Assembly (NCBI RefSeq): GCF_003130585.1
Contig: NZ_QFKX01000002.1
Location: 806,001-870,000, forward strand
Source of the DNA: Brachybacterium endophyticum
Lineage (GTDB): Bacteria; Actinomycetota; Actinomycetes; Actinomycetales; Dermabacteraceae
Direction: 5' to 3'
DNA: 64,000 nucleotides
Under the pieces are notes generated by a model, which saw only the letters and a program-made list of their open reading frames with translations, did not search any database and was not told where the DNA came from. A program made the position numbers and the translations under genes. Below are positions 41,889 to 50,471 of the stretch, piece by piece. The first letter of the stretch is position 1; the number at the start of each line of letters is the position of its first letter.

Positions 41889-42020
41889 GAAGCTCCTTCA
41901 GCAGACGATCCACTGTATCCGTCCCAGCCTGTGTGATGTTCTCCCCACCGCGTGCTCGGGCGGGCCCGGATCGAGCCGGTCCGACGGCTCGCGCACGACC
42001 TGGTGTGGAAGCATGGCCCC

Positions 42021-43106
42021 GTGACCCAGCCCCTGCCCCGCGACGACGCCCGCAGAACGGACGAGGCCGTGCTCGAGCGCGCCATCGGTTCCGTGGTGGC
42101 TGCTGCAGCGGGTGACGCGCTCGGCGCTCCCTACGAGTTCCAGGGGCCGATCGCCGCCAGCGAGGACGTCGGCATGATCGGCGGCGGCGTCCTGGACTGG
42201 GGCGAGGCCGAGTGGACCGACGACACCTCGATGGCGATCGTGGTGCTGGAGGCCGCGGCCTCGACCCCGGGGACCCACGACCTGCGGACGCTCTCGGCCC
42301 TCGATCAGATCGCGCGCGAGTGGTACTCGTGGTCGATGGGCACCCCCGACATCGGCGCCCTGACCTCGACGGTCATGCGCCGCGCGGCCGACGGTGCGCG
42401 CGAGGCGGGGCGTTCGCTGCCCCATGCGGTGGACCTGCAGGAGGCCGCCGCCTCCGCGAACCGCGAACTGCCACTGGTGGCCGGGAACGCCGCCCTGATG
42501 CGCGCCCACGCGAGCGTCCTGCCCTACCTGCATGCCTCCGACGACGACACCGAGGACGGCATCCGCACCCTGTGCATGCTCACGCACGTGCACCCGGACG
42601 CCCTCGAGGCCTGCGTGCTCTGGGGCTTCGCCGTGCGACACGCGATCCTCACCGGGGAGATCGACGTGCGCATCGCCCTGGACCGGCTCCCCGAGGACCG
42701 CCGCGCCGTGTGGCGCGAACGGATCGAGGACGCCGAGCAGGCCTCGCCCGCCGAGTTCCCGCGCAACGGCTGGGTGGTCGCGGCGTTCCAGGCGGCCTGG
42801 GCGGCCGTGCACCGGGTGATGCCGCTCCCGGAGGACCGTTTCGCCCGCCGCGAGGCACTGGTCGCGGCCCTGTCCTCGGCGGTGCGCGCCGGCTACGACA
42901 CCGACACGGTCGCGTGCATCACCGGCGCCCTGATCGGGGCGGCGCTGGGCCCGAAGGCCGTGCCGCCCGAGTGGCGACGCGAGCTGTTCGGGTGGCCCGG
43001 CTACGAGGTCGCCGAGCTCGAGAACCTCGTCGAGCGCGTGGTCCGGCCCGCGCCGGTCTCCGCAGGCACGGCGCCGATCGAGATCCCCACGCGCAAGCCC
43101 GAGTAG
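42021..43106 (+). CDS. ADP-ribosylglycohydrolase-family protein
   Basis: A 361 aa DraG/ARH-like hydrolase that removes ADP-ribose from proteins or small molecules. Metal-binding motifs are EWTDDTSMAIVVLEAAA near residue 65 and GYDTDTVACITGALIGAALG near 295, placing the acidic residues of the two-Mg2+ site. The N-terminal IGSVVAAAAGDALGAPYEF is typical. The start is taken as GTG at 42021 because a -10-like AAGCAT lies six bases upstream; an upstream in-frame extension to 41952 is possible. It converges with the mshA-mshB-like gene, four bases apart. Confidence 0.88.
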   Translation: MTQPLPRDDARRTDEAVLERAIGSVVAAAAGDALGAPYEFQGPIAASEDVGMIGGGVLDWGEAEWTDDTSMAIVVLEAAASTPGTHDLRTLSALDQIAREWYSWSMGTPDIGALTSTVMRRAADGAREAGRSLPHAVDLQEAAASANRELPLVAGNAALMRAHASVLPYLHASDDDTEDGIRTLCMLTHVHPDALEACVLWGFAVRHAILTGEIDVRIALDRLPEDRRAVWRERIEDAEQASPAEFPRNGWVVAAFQAAWAAVHRVMPLPEDRFARREALVAALSSAVRAGYDTDTVACITGALIGAALGPKAVPPEWRRELFGWPGYEVAELENLVERVVRPAPVSAGTAPIEIPTRKPE

Positions 43107-43110
43107 GCGA

Positions 43111-45144
43111 CTACTCGCCGGGCTCGTGCAGTCGCAGGCCCGTCCGCAGCGGCACGTCCTGCAGCTGCCCGCCCACGTGGCGCACCTGCACCCCGCCCGG
43201 CCCCTCCTCGAGCGGACCGAGGACGGTCAGCTGGGTGCGGTAGGAGCGCAGGGCCGCCTCGAGCGCCCTCGCGGAACCCGGCTGCTCACGGAAGGCGAAG
43301 GGGAGCCCCTCGACCTCGGCCTCCGGATCCGGATCACTCGACACCTCGATGAAGGGGAGACCGTGCGCCCTCGCCGCCGCTGCGGCGACCGTGTGGGCTC
43401 GCAGATGATCGGGGTGACCGTAGGTGCCCTCGTCGTCGTAGCCGAGGACCACGTCGGGGCGCTCGTGCGCGATCAGCGCCGAGAGGTCCGCGACCTCCTG
43501 GTCCTCCGGCAGATGCGTGAAGCTCGTCGGGCCTGCCGTGTCCGAGGGGCCCGCGACGCCTTCGCCGACCCACTGCATCCCGGAGTCGCGGTAGCGGCGC
43601 GGGGAGGCGCCCTCCTCCAGGGCCGGGGCCTCGCCGAGCAGATGGTGCGTGTGGACGCCGAGCGCCGCCAGGGCGCGGCGCACCTCCAGGCCGCGGATCT
43701 CCTCGAGAGGAGTCGTCGCGTCCTCCGCGACGCTGCCCGGCACGATCTCGCCCTCCTCACCGCGGGTCGCCGTCACCACGACCACGCGGATCCCGCGGGC
43801 CGAGAGGTCCGCGAGCAGGGCTCCCGTCGAGAGCGATTCGTCGTCCGGATGGGCGTGGACGGCCAGCACCGTGCTCGCGGTGCGCACCAGGTGCCAGGGC
43901 TCCACGGGGGAGCGCCGGCCGGCGCCGGTCCCCACCGCGGCGACGTAGATCTGCTCGAGGTGATGCGCGCAGGCCTGCCAGGTGCGGGACTCGGCGAAGG
44001 CCCGCGCGGCGCGGGAGGCCTCCTGGAACTTCTCGGCGTCGGCGATCAGGGACTCGACGGACTCCGCCCAGACGTCGGCGTCGCGGCTCGAGATCAGGCG
44101 ACTGCCCGGGCCGACGGCCTCGCGCACCCCGCCCGCGGACTCCCAGGCGATCACGGGGGTGCCGCTGGACTGGGCCTCCAGAGCGACCAGACCGAAGGTC
44201 TCCGACCAGCTGGGGAGCACCAGCATCGCAGCCTCCCGCATCCGGTCGGCCAGCTGGTCCTGGTCCATGGACCCCGCGAACTCGACCCGGTCGGCCAGGC
44301 CCAGCCCCTCGGCCGCGGACTCCAGCTCCCGGCGGTACGGGGCGAAGTCCTCGGAGGCGGCGCCCACCAGCAGCAACCGGGCGGAGATCTCGGGATCGAG
44401 CCGGGAGAGCACCTCGAGGGCGAGATCGGGTGCCTTGAGCGGCTGCAGACGGGCGGCGAACAGCAGCACGGGATCGCTCAGCCGTTCGTCGGTCGGCAGC
44501 GTGGAGGGGCGGAAACGCTCAGTGTCGACACCGGGCGGGACCACGAGGACCTGGTCGGCCGGCACCCCGTAACGCTCGGTGATGGTGCGCGCCTCGGCCC
44601 TGGACACCGCGATTACCAGCTGGGACTCCCGGGCGGCCCGGCGCTCGCCGGGGATCCTTCCCGCGGACTCCGCCGGCTCCCCGGCGCCGAGGGAGACCTC
44701 ACCCTCCGGTGCAGCGACGGAGTGGAAGGACTGCAGGTGGGGCAGCTGGTGACGACGGGCGACGGGGAGGGCCGCGACCCCGCTGAACCAGTGATGGGCG
44801 TGGATCAGGTCGTAGGGCTCCCCGGCGTGCTCGGCGTCCTCCACGAGTCGTTCGAGGTCGGCGGAGAACGGCTCGATCGCCTGCTCCATCGCACTCTTGG
44901 CGAGCGGAGCGGCGGGACCGCCCGCCAGCAGGATCTGCCGCAGGCGCGGGGCGACCTGCTGGATCGCGGGGGCGTCGGGGTCGGCGCGCCGGGTGACGAT
45001 GTCGACCTGGTGGCCGGCCGCCGCCAGCGCCCGGGCCTCCTCGAGCACCACCACGTTCATGCCACCGGCGTCTGCGCTGCCGGGCACTGCGAGCGGTGAC
45101 GTGTGCAGCGAGACGGCGAGGAGGCGCAGCGGCGTGGTGGGCAT
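43111..45144 (-). CDS. mshA-mshB: Fused glycosyltransferase-deacetylase, MshA-MshB type (mycothiol synthesis)
   Basis: A 677 aa two-domain protein. Residues about 1-415 are a GT4 glycosyltransferase with strong MshA hallmarks: SLHTSPLAVPGSADAGGMNV at the N-terminus, HAHHWFSG, PPGVDTERFRP, ARLQPLKAPDLALEVL and SETFGLVALEAQSSGTPV. Residues about 424-677 are a PIG-L zinc deacetylase with HAHPDDESLS at about 430, RYRDSGMQW and DDEGTYGHPDHLRAHT near 570, all features of MshB. MshA joins GlcNAc to inositol phosphate, and MshB deacetylates GlcNAc-inositol. Normally these are separate genes, so one polypeptide would hold steps one and three of mycothiol synthesis. The ATG at 45144 has TAGGAT seven bases upstream. 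A Mca-like amidase role for the second domain cannot be excluded. Confidence 0.85.
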   Translation of the reverse strand: MPTTPLRLLAVSLHTSPLAVPGSADAGGMNVVVLEEARALAAAGHQVDIVTRRADPDAPAIQQVAPRLRQILLAGGPAAPLAKSAMEQAIEPFSADLERLVEDAEHAGEPYDLIHAHHWFSGVAALPVARRHQLPHLQSFHSVAAPEGEVSLGAGEPAESAGRIPGERRAARESQLVIAVSRAEARTITERYGVPADQVLVVPPGVDTERFRPSTLPTDERLSDPVLLFAARLQPLKAPDLALEVLSRLDPEISARLLLVGAASEDFAPYRRELESAAEGLGLADRVEFAGSMDQDQLADRMREAAMLVLPSWSETFGLVALEAQSSGTPVIAWESAGGVREAVGPGSRLISSRDADVWAESVESLIADAEKFQEASRAARAFAESRTWQACAHHLEQIYVAAVGTGAGRRSPVEPWHLVRTASTVLAVHAHPDDESLSTGALLADLSARGIRVVVVTATRGEEGEIVPGSVAEDATTPLEEIRGLEVRRALAALGVHTHHLLGEAPALEEGASPRRYRDSGMQWVGEGVAGPSDTAGPTSFTHLPEDQEVADLSALIAHERPDVVLGYDDEGTYGHPDHLRAHTVAAAAARAHGLPFIEVSSDPDPEAEVEGLPFAFREQPGSARALEAALRSYRTQLTVLGPLEEGPGGVQVRHVGGQLQDVPLRTGLRLHEPGE

Positions 45145-45151
45145 GTCGCTC

Positions 45152-45157
45152 ATCCTA
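45152..45157 (-). promoter_or_regulatory. -10 element of the mshA-mshB promoter
   Basis: TAGGAT on the minus strand ends seven bases before the ATG at 45144. It is close to the TATAAT consensus (T1, A2, A5, T6). Leaderless initiation is inferred. Confidence 0.5.
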
Positions 45158-45275
45158 GGAGTGCCGGGGCGCGCGGCGGGGCTCGTGGTGTGTGACGCAC
45201 GGAGCGCGGGAGGCCCTGTGAGGCGTCGTGATGTTCGCTGGTGACGAAACCGATGTGCCCCACACCTCCAAAACA

Positions 45276-45303
45276 TTGAATGCTGTACTGACATCGTTAC
45301 GCT
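45276..45303 (+). promoter_or_regulatory. Leaderless promoter with -35 and -10
   Basis: TTGAAT (45276-45281) and TACGCT (45298-45303) are separated by 16 bases, and the methyltransferase ATG follows seven bases later. This is the clearest complete promoter of the leaderless type in the window. Confidence 0.65.
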
Positions 45304-45310
45304 GAACTGC

Positions 45311-45913
45311 ATGGACACCGCCCCCACGATCGACTGGCATGCGTACAACGCCAGTGCTGCGGCGCGTCCCGCCCGGCGGGTCGTGGCGCAAGCCATCCAC
45401 GCTGCGGGAGGCGACGGTCCGGGTCGGGTGGCGATCGAGATCGGTGCCGGCGGTGGAGCCGACGCCCTCGAGTTCGCGCGCCGCGGTTGGACCGTCCACG
45501 CCTACGACATCGACGACACGCTGACCCAGCGTCTGGTGGAGAACGAGCGCATGACCGGGCGCATCAACTTCCACCACATGGATGCGCGCGACGTCGAGGA
45601 ATTCCCCGCGGCGGACGTCGTCTACTCCGCCTACGCGCTGCCGATGCTCGGCCCCGAGGGGCTGAGCGAGATCTGGCCGCGCCTCACCTCGGCCCTGAAG
45701 ATCGGCGGCGTCATGGCCGTGGACCTGTTCGGTGAGTCCGACACGTGGGCCGAGCGCGAGGACATCGCGACCCGCAGCGCCCAGGAGATCGGCGAGATGT
45801 TCCGCGGCTTCCGGGTCCTGGACCGCGAGGTCCGCAACGAGGACGGCCGCTCCTACACCTCCTCCAAGAAGCACTGGCACGTCATCTCGACGCTCGCCCG
45901 CCGGCTCAGCTGA
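45311..45913 (+). CDS. Class I SAM-dependent methyltransferase
   Basis: A 200 aa methyltransferase. Motif I IEIGAGGGADALEFARRGWTVHAYDID at about 38-64 binds SAM, and motif II/III region HHMDARDVEEFPAADVVYSAYALPML follows. The substrate is unknown; the nearest descriptive group is small tellurite-resistance/UbiE-like methyltransferases. It is divergent from the mshA-mshB-like gene and has a good promoter at leaderless distance. Confidence 0.85.
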   Translation: MDTAPTIDWHAYNASAAARPARRVVAQAIHAAGGDGPGRVAIEIGAGGGADALEFARRGWTVHAYDIDDTLTQRLVENERMTGRINFHHMDARDVEEFPAADVVYSAYALPMLGPEGLSEIWPRLTSALKIGGVMAVDLFGESDTWAEREDIATRSAQEIGEMFRGFRVLDREVRNEDGRSYTSSKKHWHVISTLARRLS

Positions 45914-45951
45914 GAGCGCGCCGGCGAGGTGCAGCTGAGCGCCACGCCCGA

Positions 45952-45976
45952 GAGTTCCCGCCGGGGCGGGCCTCTC
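45952..45976. terminator. Possible terminator between convergent genes
   Basis: CCCGCC-GG-GGCGGG (45957-45970) forms a short GC hairpin with imperfect outer GAG/CTC pairing. It lies between the methyltransferase stop (45913) and the end of the small gene at 45975. Weak evidence. Confidence 0.3.
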
Positions 45977-46265
45977 ACGCGGCGTGCACCGCACGCAGCC
46001 CGCTGAGAACCGTGTCGACGACCTGACGGGCGCTCCGACACGGCAGGACCCTGATGCGGCTCCCTCGCCGCTCGACCACCACCCACGAGGTCGCGCCACC
46101 GACGGGCAACCTGCCGACCTCGATCGCGTCGCCGCCGGGCACCGATGCCACGAGCGACCCCGAAGAGGTCTCCGTCAGCCGACGCTCGAGAGCCGGCGCC
46201 CTGCTCAGGAGATCCGAGCGGATGCGCTCGCGTTCGAGCCGGATGCGGCGACTGGCGATGTCCAT
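45975..46265 (-). CDS. Small protein of unknown function
   Basis: Not recognised. The 96 aa protein has a basic helical start (MDIASRRIRLERERIRSD) and a beta-rich remainder (GSLVASVPGGDAIEVGRLPVGGATSWVVVERRG). It has no signal peptide or membrane segment. The start at 46265 is supported by GAGGAGG. Its product is convergent with the methyltransferase gene and divergent from the DUF2087 gene. Confidence 0.65.
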   Translation of the reverse strand: MDIASRRIRLERERIRSDLLSRAPALERRLTETSSGSLVASVPGGDAIEVGRLPVGGATSWVVVERRGSRIRVLPCRSARQVVDTVLSGLRAVHAA

Positions 46266-46556
46266 GGCTCCTCCTCGACGAGACCGGCGCTGCCGACGGG
46301 ACGGTGCTCGAAGGCTAGGAGAGCGGACGGACATTCGGGGCGACGCGCTGCTCGCGGGCGGACGACGCCCTGATCGCGCGCGGATCGGATACGCTGTGCG
46401 CGGCGGTGATCCACCGCCCAGCCCGGCGTCGGCCCCAGTCCGCGCCCGATGGCGAAGGGGAGCAGATCCTCGGATCGCAGTGAGTAAGGACAGATCGTCG
46501 TCGACGCATCGTGCCGCCGAGACAGGCTGGGGATGTCACGCGGCAGAGGTGACCCG

Positions 46557-47144
46557 ATGACCCGCTCCTCCGACCTCAAGAAGCTCGTCCGCGCCCGCAT
46601 GGAGAGCACCGGTGAGAACTACACGGCGGCCCGCGCCGCCCTGCTCGCCCGCGACGCGACGGATCCCGACCGGCTGACGGTCGACGCGCCGGCATCGGCC
46701 GGCGCGCCGGTACCGGCGGACACATCGGCCTCGGCCGACGCGCAGGCCCCGGATCCCCGAGCGGCCCGCGCCCGGCACGAGAAGCTCATCCGACCCTTCC
46801 TGCGCGACGGTCACCTGCTGAGCATCCCGGCCAAGCGCAAGACACGACTCGCCGTCCTCCTCGAGCTGCTCGCCCGCTTCGCCCCCGGGGAGTCGTACAC
46901 CGAGGCCCAGGTGGGTGACATCCTGCGCCCGATCCACGAGGACGTCGCCTTCCTGCGCCGCGAGCTCGTGGACTACGGATACCTCGAGCGCGACGGCGTC
47001 GGGACGTACTGGACCGCGCAGGAGCTGCCGCTGCGCGAGGGCAACATGGCCCAGGAGGTCACCGACTGGGAGGCCGTGTGGCTGCCACGTTTCCTCGACG
47101 GCCAGATCGGCCGGATCGGGGAGAGCGCCGACCTCAGCTCGTGA
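46557..47144 (+). CDS. DUF2087 domain-containing protein
   Basis: A 195 aa protein. The C-terminal half (residues about 75-160) matches DUF2087: LIRPFLRDGHLLSIPAKRKTRLAVLLELLARFAPGESYTEAQVGDIL and EDVAFLRRELVDYGYLERDGVGTYW, a winged-helix-like fold often attached to small regulators. The first 30 residues (MTRSSDLKKLVRARMESTGENYTAARAALLAR) form a separate helical segment that resembles motifs seen in many actinobacterial small proteins. An Ala/Pro linker joins them. The start at 46557 has GAGGTG upstream; an ATG at 46533 is the alternative. Its last 11 bases overlap the convergent aldo/keto reductase gene. Confidence 0.8.
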   Translation: MTRSSDLKKLVRARMESTGENYTAARAALLARDATDPDRLTVDAPASAGAPVPADTSASADAQAPDPRAARARHEKLIRPFLRDGHLLSIPAKRKTRLAVLLELLARFAPGESYTEAQVGDILRPIHEDVAFLRRELVDYGYLERDGVGTYWTAQELPLREGNMAQEVTDWEAVWLPRFLDGQIGRIGESADLSS

Positions 47145-48069
47145 ACGGCGCGGAGGCCGCATCGAGTTCCGCCACGTCCTTCTCGTCGAGCTCCAGACGC
47201 ACGCCGTCGATCAGGGCGGGCAGCTGCTCGGTGGTGCGGGCGGAGGCGACGGGCGCCGAGACGCCCTTGGCCCGCAGCCAGGCCAGCGCCGCGGAGGTCG
47301 GCTCGACCTCGTGGCGCTCGGCGACCGTGACCAGGGTGTCCACGAGCGCGAAGCCCTCCGTGGTCGCGTACCCCTCGAGCTGCCCGCTGCGCGCCGCACC
47401 GCTGAGGTCCTCGGGCCCGCGGTACTTGCCGGTCAGCAGACCCGCGGCGAGCGAGAAGTAGCTCAGCAGAGCGAGATCGTGGTCCCGGGCGATCTGCCCG
47501 TACCCCGACTCGACGTCCGCCCGATGCGCGAGGGAGTACTGCACCTGGATGGCCGAGGGCAGCGTGAGCCCCTCCGCCTGGGCGGCCTCGATGTAGGCGA
47601 GCTGACGGGCGGGGCTCAGGTTGGACAGGCCGATCTCTCGCACCTTCCCGGCGCGCACGAGCGCGTCGAAGGTCCGGGCGAGCTCCGCGGGGGACTGGGA
47701 GTCGTCGTCGAAGTGGGCGTAGTAGAGGTCCACGTGGTCTGTGCCCAGGCGCTCGAGGGACTCCTCGAGCGCGGCCTCGACGTTCTCGCGCGCGAGGCCC
47801 TTGCGGGACTCGAGCGCGCCGACCTTGGTCGCCAGCACCACCTGATCGCGCGTGCCGCGGTCGGCGAGCCAGCGCCCGATGACGCGCTCGGAGACGCCGC
47901 CGTCGTTGCCCGGGGCCCAGGCCGAGTAGACGTCGGCCGTGTCGATGTGTCGCCCGCCCGCGGCGAGGAAGGCATCGAGCACGGCGAAGGATTCCTCCTC
48001 GTCGCTGGTCCAGCCGAAGGTGTTGCCCCCGAGTGCGAGGGGCAGGGAACCGGTGAGGTCGAGAGTCAT
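47134..48069 (-). CDS. Aldo/keto reductase
   Basis: A 311 aa NADPH-dependent oxidoreductase with a TIM-barrel fold. The catalytic tetrad is visible: Asp and Tyr in HIDTADVYSAWAPG, Lys in VLATKVG and His in DLYYAHFDDD. The C-terminal cofactor region PVASARTTEQL fits AKR NADPH binding. The ATG at 48069 is chosen over 48075 because AGGAG is six bases away from it and would abut the other. It is closest to the general stress/YajO-like AKR groups; the substrate is unknown. Confidence 0.9.
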   Translation of the reverse strand: MTLDLTGSLPLALGGNTFGWTSDEEESFAVLDAFLAAGGRHIDTADVYSAWAPGNDGGVSERVIGRWLADRGTRDQVVLATKVGALESRKGLARENVEAALEESLERLGTDHVDLYYAHFDDDSQSPAELARTFDALVRAGKVREIGLSNLSPARQLAYIEAAQAEGLTLPSAIQVQYSLAHRADVESGYGQIARDHDLALLSYFSLAAGLLTGKYRGPEDLSGAARSGQLEGYATTEGFALVDTLVTVAERHEVEPTSAALAWLRAKGVSAPVASARTTEQLPALIDGVRLELDEKDVAELDAASAPFTS

Positions 48070-48177
48070 GCGCATCTCCTGTTCGGGGTCGTCCGTGCGG
48101 GGACCGTCCAGGCGGGCGGCCCGGGCTCCCGACCCTAGGACGAAGTCCTGACATGGGCCAGGGAACGACGGCTGGGC

Positions 48178-49242
48178 TCAGGTCCTGGACGGGGGCCGGG
48201 TCATCCGTCCCAGAGCACCCAGCACCGCATCGCGCGCGGGGGCGGTGCGATCGGCCGAGCCGAGGACCATCATCGCCCGCGAGCCCAGGCGCCAGGCCTG
48301 GTCGGGGAGGTGGCGCGTGGTGGTGTAGGCCCTCAGACCCTCCGCCACGGAATCGGTCCGCGACAGGGCGCGGGAGAGGGCGTCGGCGTCCTGCAGCGCG
48401 GTGTTCGCGGCGTGCCCCAGGTTCGGGGCCATCGCGTGGGCGGCGTCGCCGATCAGCACCACGTTCTCGTGCACGGGCCGGATCCGCGGCACGGTGGCGA
48501 GGCCGTGCACGAGGGTGCGGGCGGGATCGGCCGCGGACAGGACCGCATCGATCGGTGCGCGCACGCCGCCGAGCACCTCCCGCAGGTGCGCGAGGTCCCC
48601 GGCACGGTCGGGCTCGCGATGCTCGGGGATCGAGGCGAACCAGTTGGTGCCGCCCCCGGGCAGCGGCGTGATGCCGAAAAGCCAGGGCCCGCCCCAGGTC
48701 TCCGAGATCTCCGGCGGGGTCTCCTGGAGGGTCCCGCGCAGGATGGTCACGCCGTGGGTGCGGGCGGCCGCCCGCTCGCCCCAGCCGGAGAGACGGGTCG
48801 GCGAGTGCACGCCGTCGGCCCCGACCAGCACGTCGACGTCCTCGCGCAGTGGTCGCACGTCGCGGATCGTCTCGGTGCGACGCCGCACCGTCGGCGGCAG
48901 GGAATCGAGCAGGCAGGAGAGCACGTGCGTACGCGGCGTCAGCAGGGCACGGCCCGAGGGGATGCGGGCCAGCACACGACCCTCGAGGCCGACCAGCAGC
49001 CCTTCTCGTGGCGCCGTCGACCGCTCGCGCACCGTCTCGAGGACGCCCAGGCGCTCGAGCACACGCTGCGCGGGCGGGAACAGGGCGAGCGAGGTCCCCA
49101 CGCTCGGCAGCGCGAAGCGCTCGTCGACCAGCTCGACGTCGTGGCCCGCGGCGGCGAGCAGACCCGCCGCCGCGGTGCCCGCGATCCCGGCGCCCAGCAC
49201 ACGGATCCGCAGGACCCGGTGCAGGCGCGGGCGGGCTCTCAC
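48178..49242 (-). CDS. FAD-dependent monooxygenase coupled to prpC
   Basis: A 354 aa flavoprotein of the PHBH/UbiH fold. Motifs are the FAD Rossmann VLGAGIAGTAAAGLLAAAGHDVELVDE at the N-terminus, DVLVGADGVHS (DG motif) and VLIGDAAHAMAPNLGHAANTALQDA (GD motif). The start is taken as GTG at 49242, overlapping the citrate synthase stop as GTGA, so it is likely translated from the prp messenger. No 2-methylcitrate-cycle step needs a flavin monooxygenase, so its role there is unclear. A later start near MRVLG-like sequence would be shorter by about 15 residues. Confidence 0.82.
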   Translation of the reverse strand: MRARPRLHRVLRIRVLGAGIAGTAAAGLLAAAGHDVELVDERFALPSVGTSLALFPPAQRVLERLGVLETVRERSTAPREGLLVGLEGRVLARIPSGRALLTPRTHVLSCLLDSLPPTVRRRTETIRDVRPLREDVDVLVGADGVHSPTRLSGWGERAAARTHGVTILRGTLQETPPEISETWGGPWLFGITPLPGGGTNWFASIPEHREPDRAGDLAHLREVLGGVRAPIDAVLSAADPARTLVHGLATVPRIRPVHENVVLIGDAAHAMAPNLGHAANTALQDADALSRALSRTDSVAEGLRAYTTTRHLPDQAWRLGSRAMMVLGSADRTAPARDAVLGALGRMTRPPSRT

Positions 49243-50471
49243 GGCACGGGCCTCTCCTCCGGTCCGACGTACTCCGAGAGCGGCCGGATCAGGGCGTTGG
49301 CCGCGCGCTGCTCCATGATGTGCGCCGTCCAGCCGGTGATCCGGGAGACGATGAACAGCGGCGTGAACATCTCGGTGTCGAAGCCCATCAGGTGGTACGT
49401 CGGCCCCGCGGGGTAGTCGAGGTTGGGCTTGATGTCCTTCGCCTCCTCCATCGACAGCTCGAGACCGTCGTACAGGCCCAGGATCTCGGGGCGCTCGAAG
49501 TGCTCGATCATCGCGTCCAGGGCCTGCTTCATCGTGGGCACGCGCGAGTCGCCGTTCTTGTAGACGCGGTGCCCGAAGCCCATCACCTTCTTCTTCTGGG
49601 CGAGCGCGTCGTCCATCCAGGCCTTCGCCCGGGATCGGGCCTCGTCGGCCGACTCCTCGGGGCGGATCCCGATCTCGTCGAAGGTGTTCATCACGGCCTC
49701 GTTGGCGCCGCCGTGGAGCGGTCCCTTGAGGGCGCCGATCGCGCCGACGACAGCCGAGTGCAGGTCCGCGAGGGTCGAGGTGATGACGCGGGCGGTGAAG
49801 GTCGAGGCGTTGAAGGAGTGCTCGGCGTAGAGCACCATCGAGACGCGGAAGGCGTCGACGACCTCGGGTGCCGCCTCCTCCCCGAAGGTCATCCACAGCA
49901 GGTTCTGGGCGTGGTCGAGGTCCTCGCGTGGGGCGATCGGGTCGGTCGGCCCGCCGGCTCGGCGGCGCCGCTGCTCGTAGGCGACGACGGCGGGCAGCTG
50001 CGAGAGCAGACGCCGGGACTTCTCGAGCTCGGCCTCGGGGGAGTCGTCCTCGGCAGCAGGATCCAGGGCGCCGAGCACGGAGACGGCCGTGCGCACCGAG
50101 TCCATCGGGTGGCAGTCCACGGGCAGGGAGTCCAGGGCGTCCTTGACCTGCGGGGCGAGGTCGCGGTGCGAGCGCTCGTGGGCGACGGCGTCCTCGAGTT
50201 CCTGCTCGGTGGGCAGCTCCCCGATCCACAGCAGGTGGGCGACGGCCTCGAAGGGCTGGCTCGCCGCGAGCTGGGGGACGGGGTAGCCGCGGTAGAGCAG
50301 GGAGTTGGTCTCGGGATTGACCTTCGAGACCTGGGTGACGTCGGTGACGACGCCGGCGAGTCCCCGGTGGATCTCCGGGGTCTCCTCCGCGCCGGAGCCG
50401 CCGTCGTTCTGCGGGTCCTGCGTGTCCTGCGTGTCCCGGGTGTGCTGGGCGTCCTGCTGCTTCTCGGTCAT
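49239..50471 (-). CDS. prpC: 2-methylcitrate synthase (citrate synthase family)
   Basis: Condenses propionyl-CoA with oxaloacetate to 2-methylcitrate, with possible citrate synthase activity. The 410 aa length is slightly above type II methylcitrate synthases because of a Gln/Asp/Thr-rich N-terminus (about 30 residues, QDAQHTRDTQDTQDPQN). Catalytic regions are ITSTLADLHSAVVGAIGALKGPLHGGANEAV, GFGHRVYKNGDSR and the active-site Asp region. Its start overlaps the prpB stop as ATGA, and the flavin monooxygenase follows. Gene context with prpD and prpB supports methylcitrate rather than citrate synthase. Confidence 0.92.
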   Translation of the reverse strand: MTEKQQDAQHTRDTQDTQDPQNDGGSGAEETPEIHRGLAGVVTDVTQVSKVNPETNSLLYRGYPVPQLAASQPFEAVAHLLWIGELPTEQELEDAVAHERSHRDLAPQVKDALDSLPVDCHPMDSVRTAVSVLGALDPAAEDDSPEAELEKSRRLLSQLPAVVAYEQRRRRAGGPTDPIAPREDLDHAQNLLWMTFGEEAAPEVVDAFRVSMVLYAEHSFNASTFTARVITSTLADLHSAVVGAIGALKGPLHGGANEAVMNTFDEIGIRPEESADEARSRAKAWMDDALAQKKKVMGFGHRVYKNGDSRVPTMKQALDAMIEHFERPEILGLYDGLELSMEEAKDIKPNLDYPAGPTYHLMGFDTEMFTPLFIVSRITGWTAHIMEQRAANALIRPLSEYVGPEERPVP

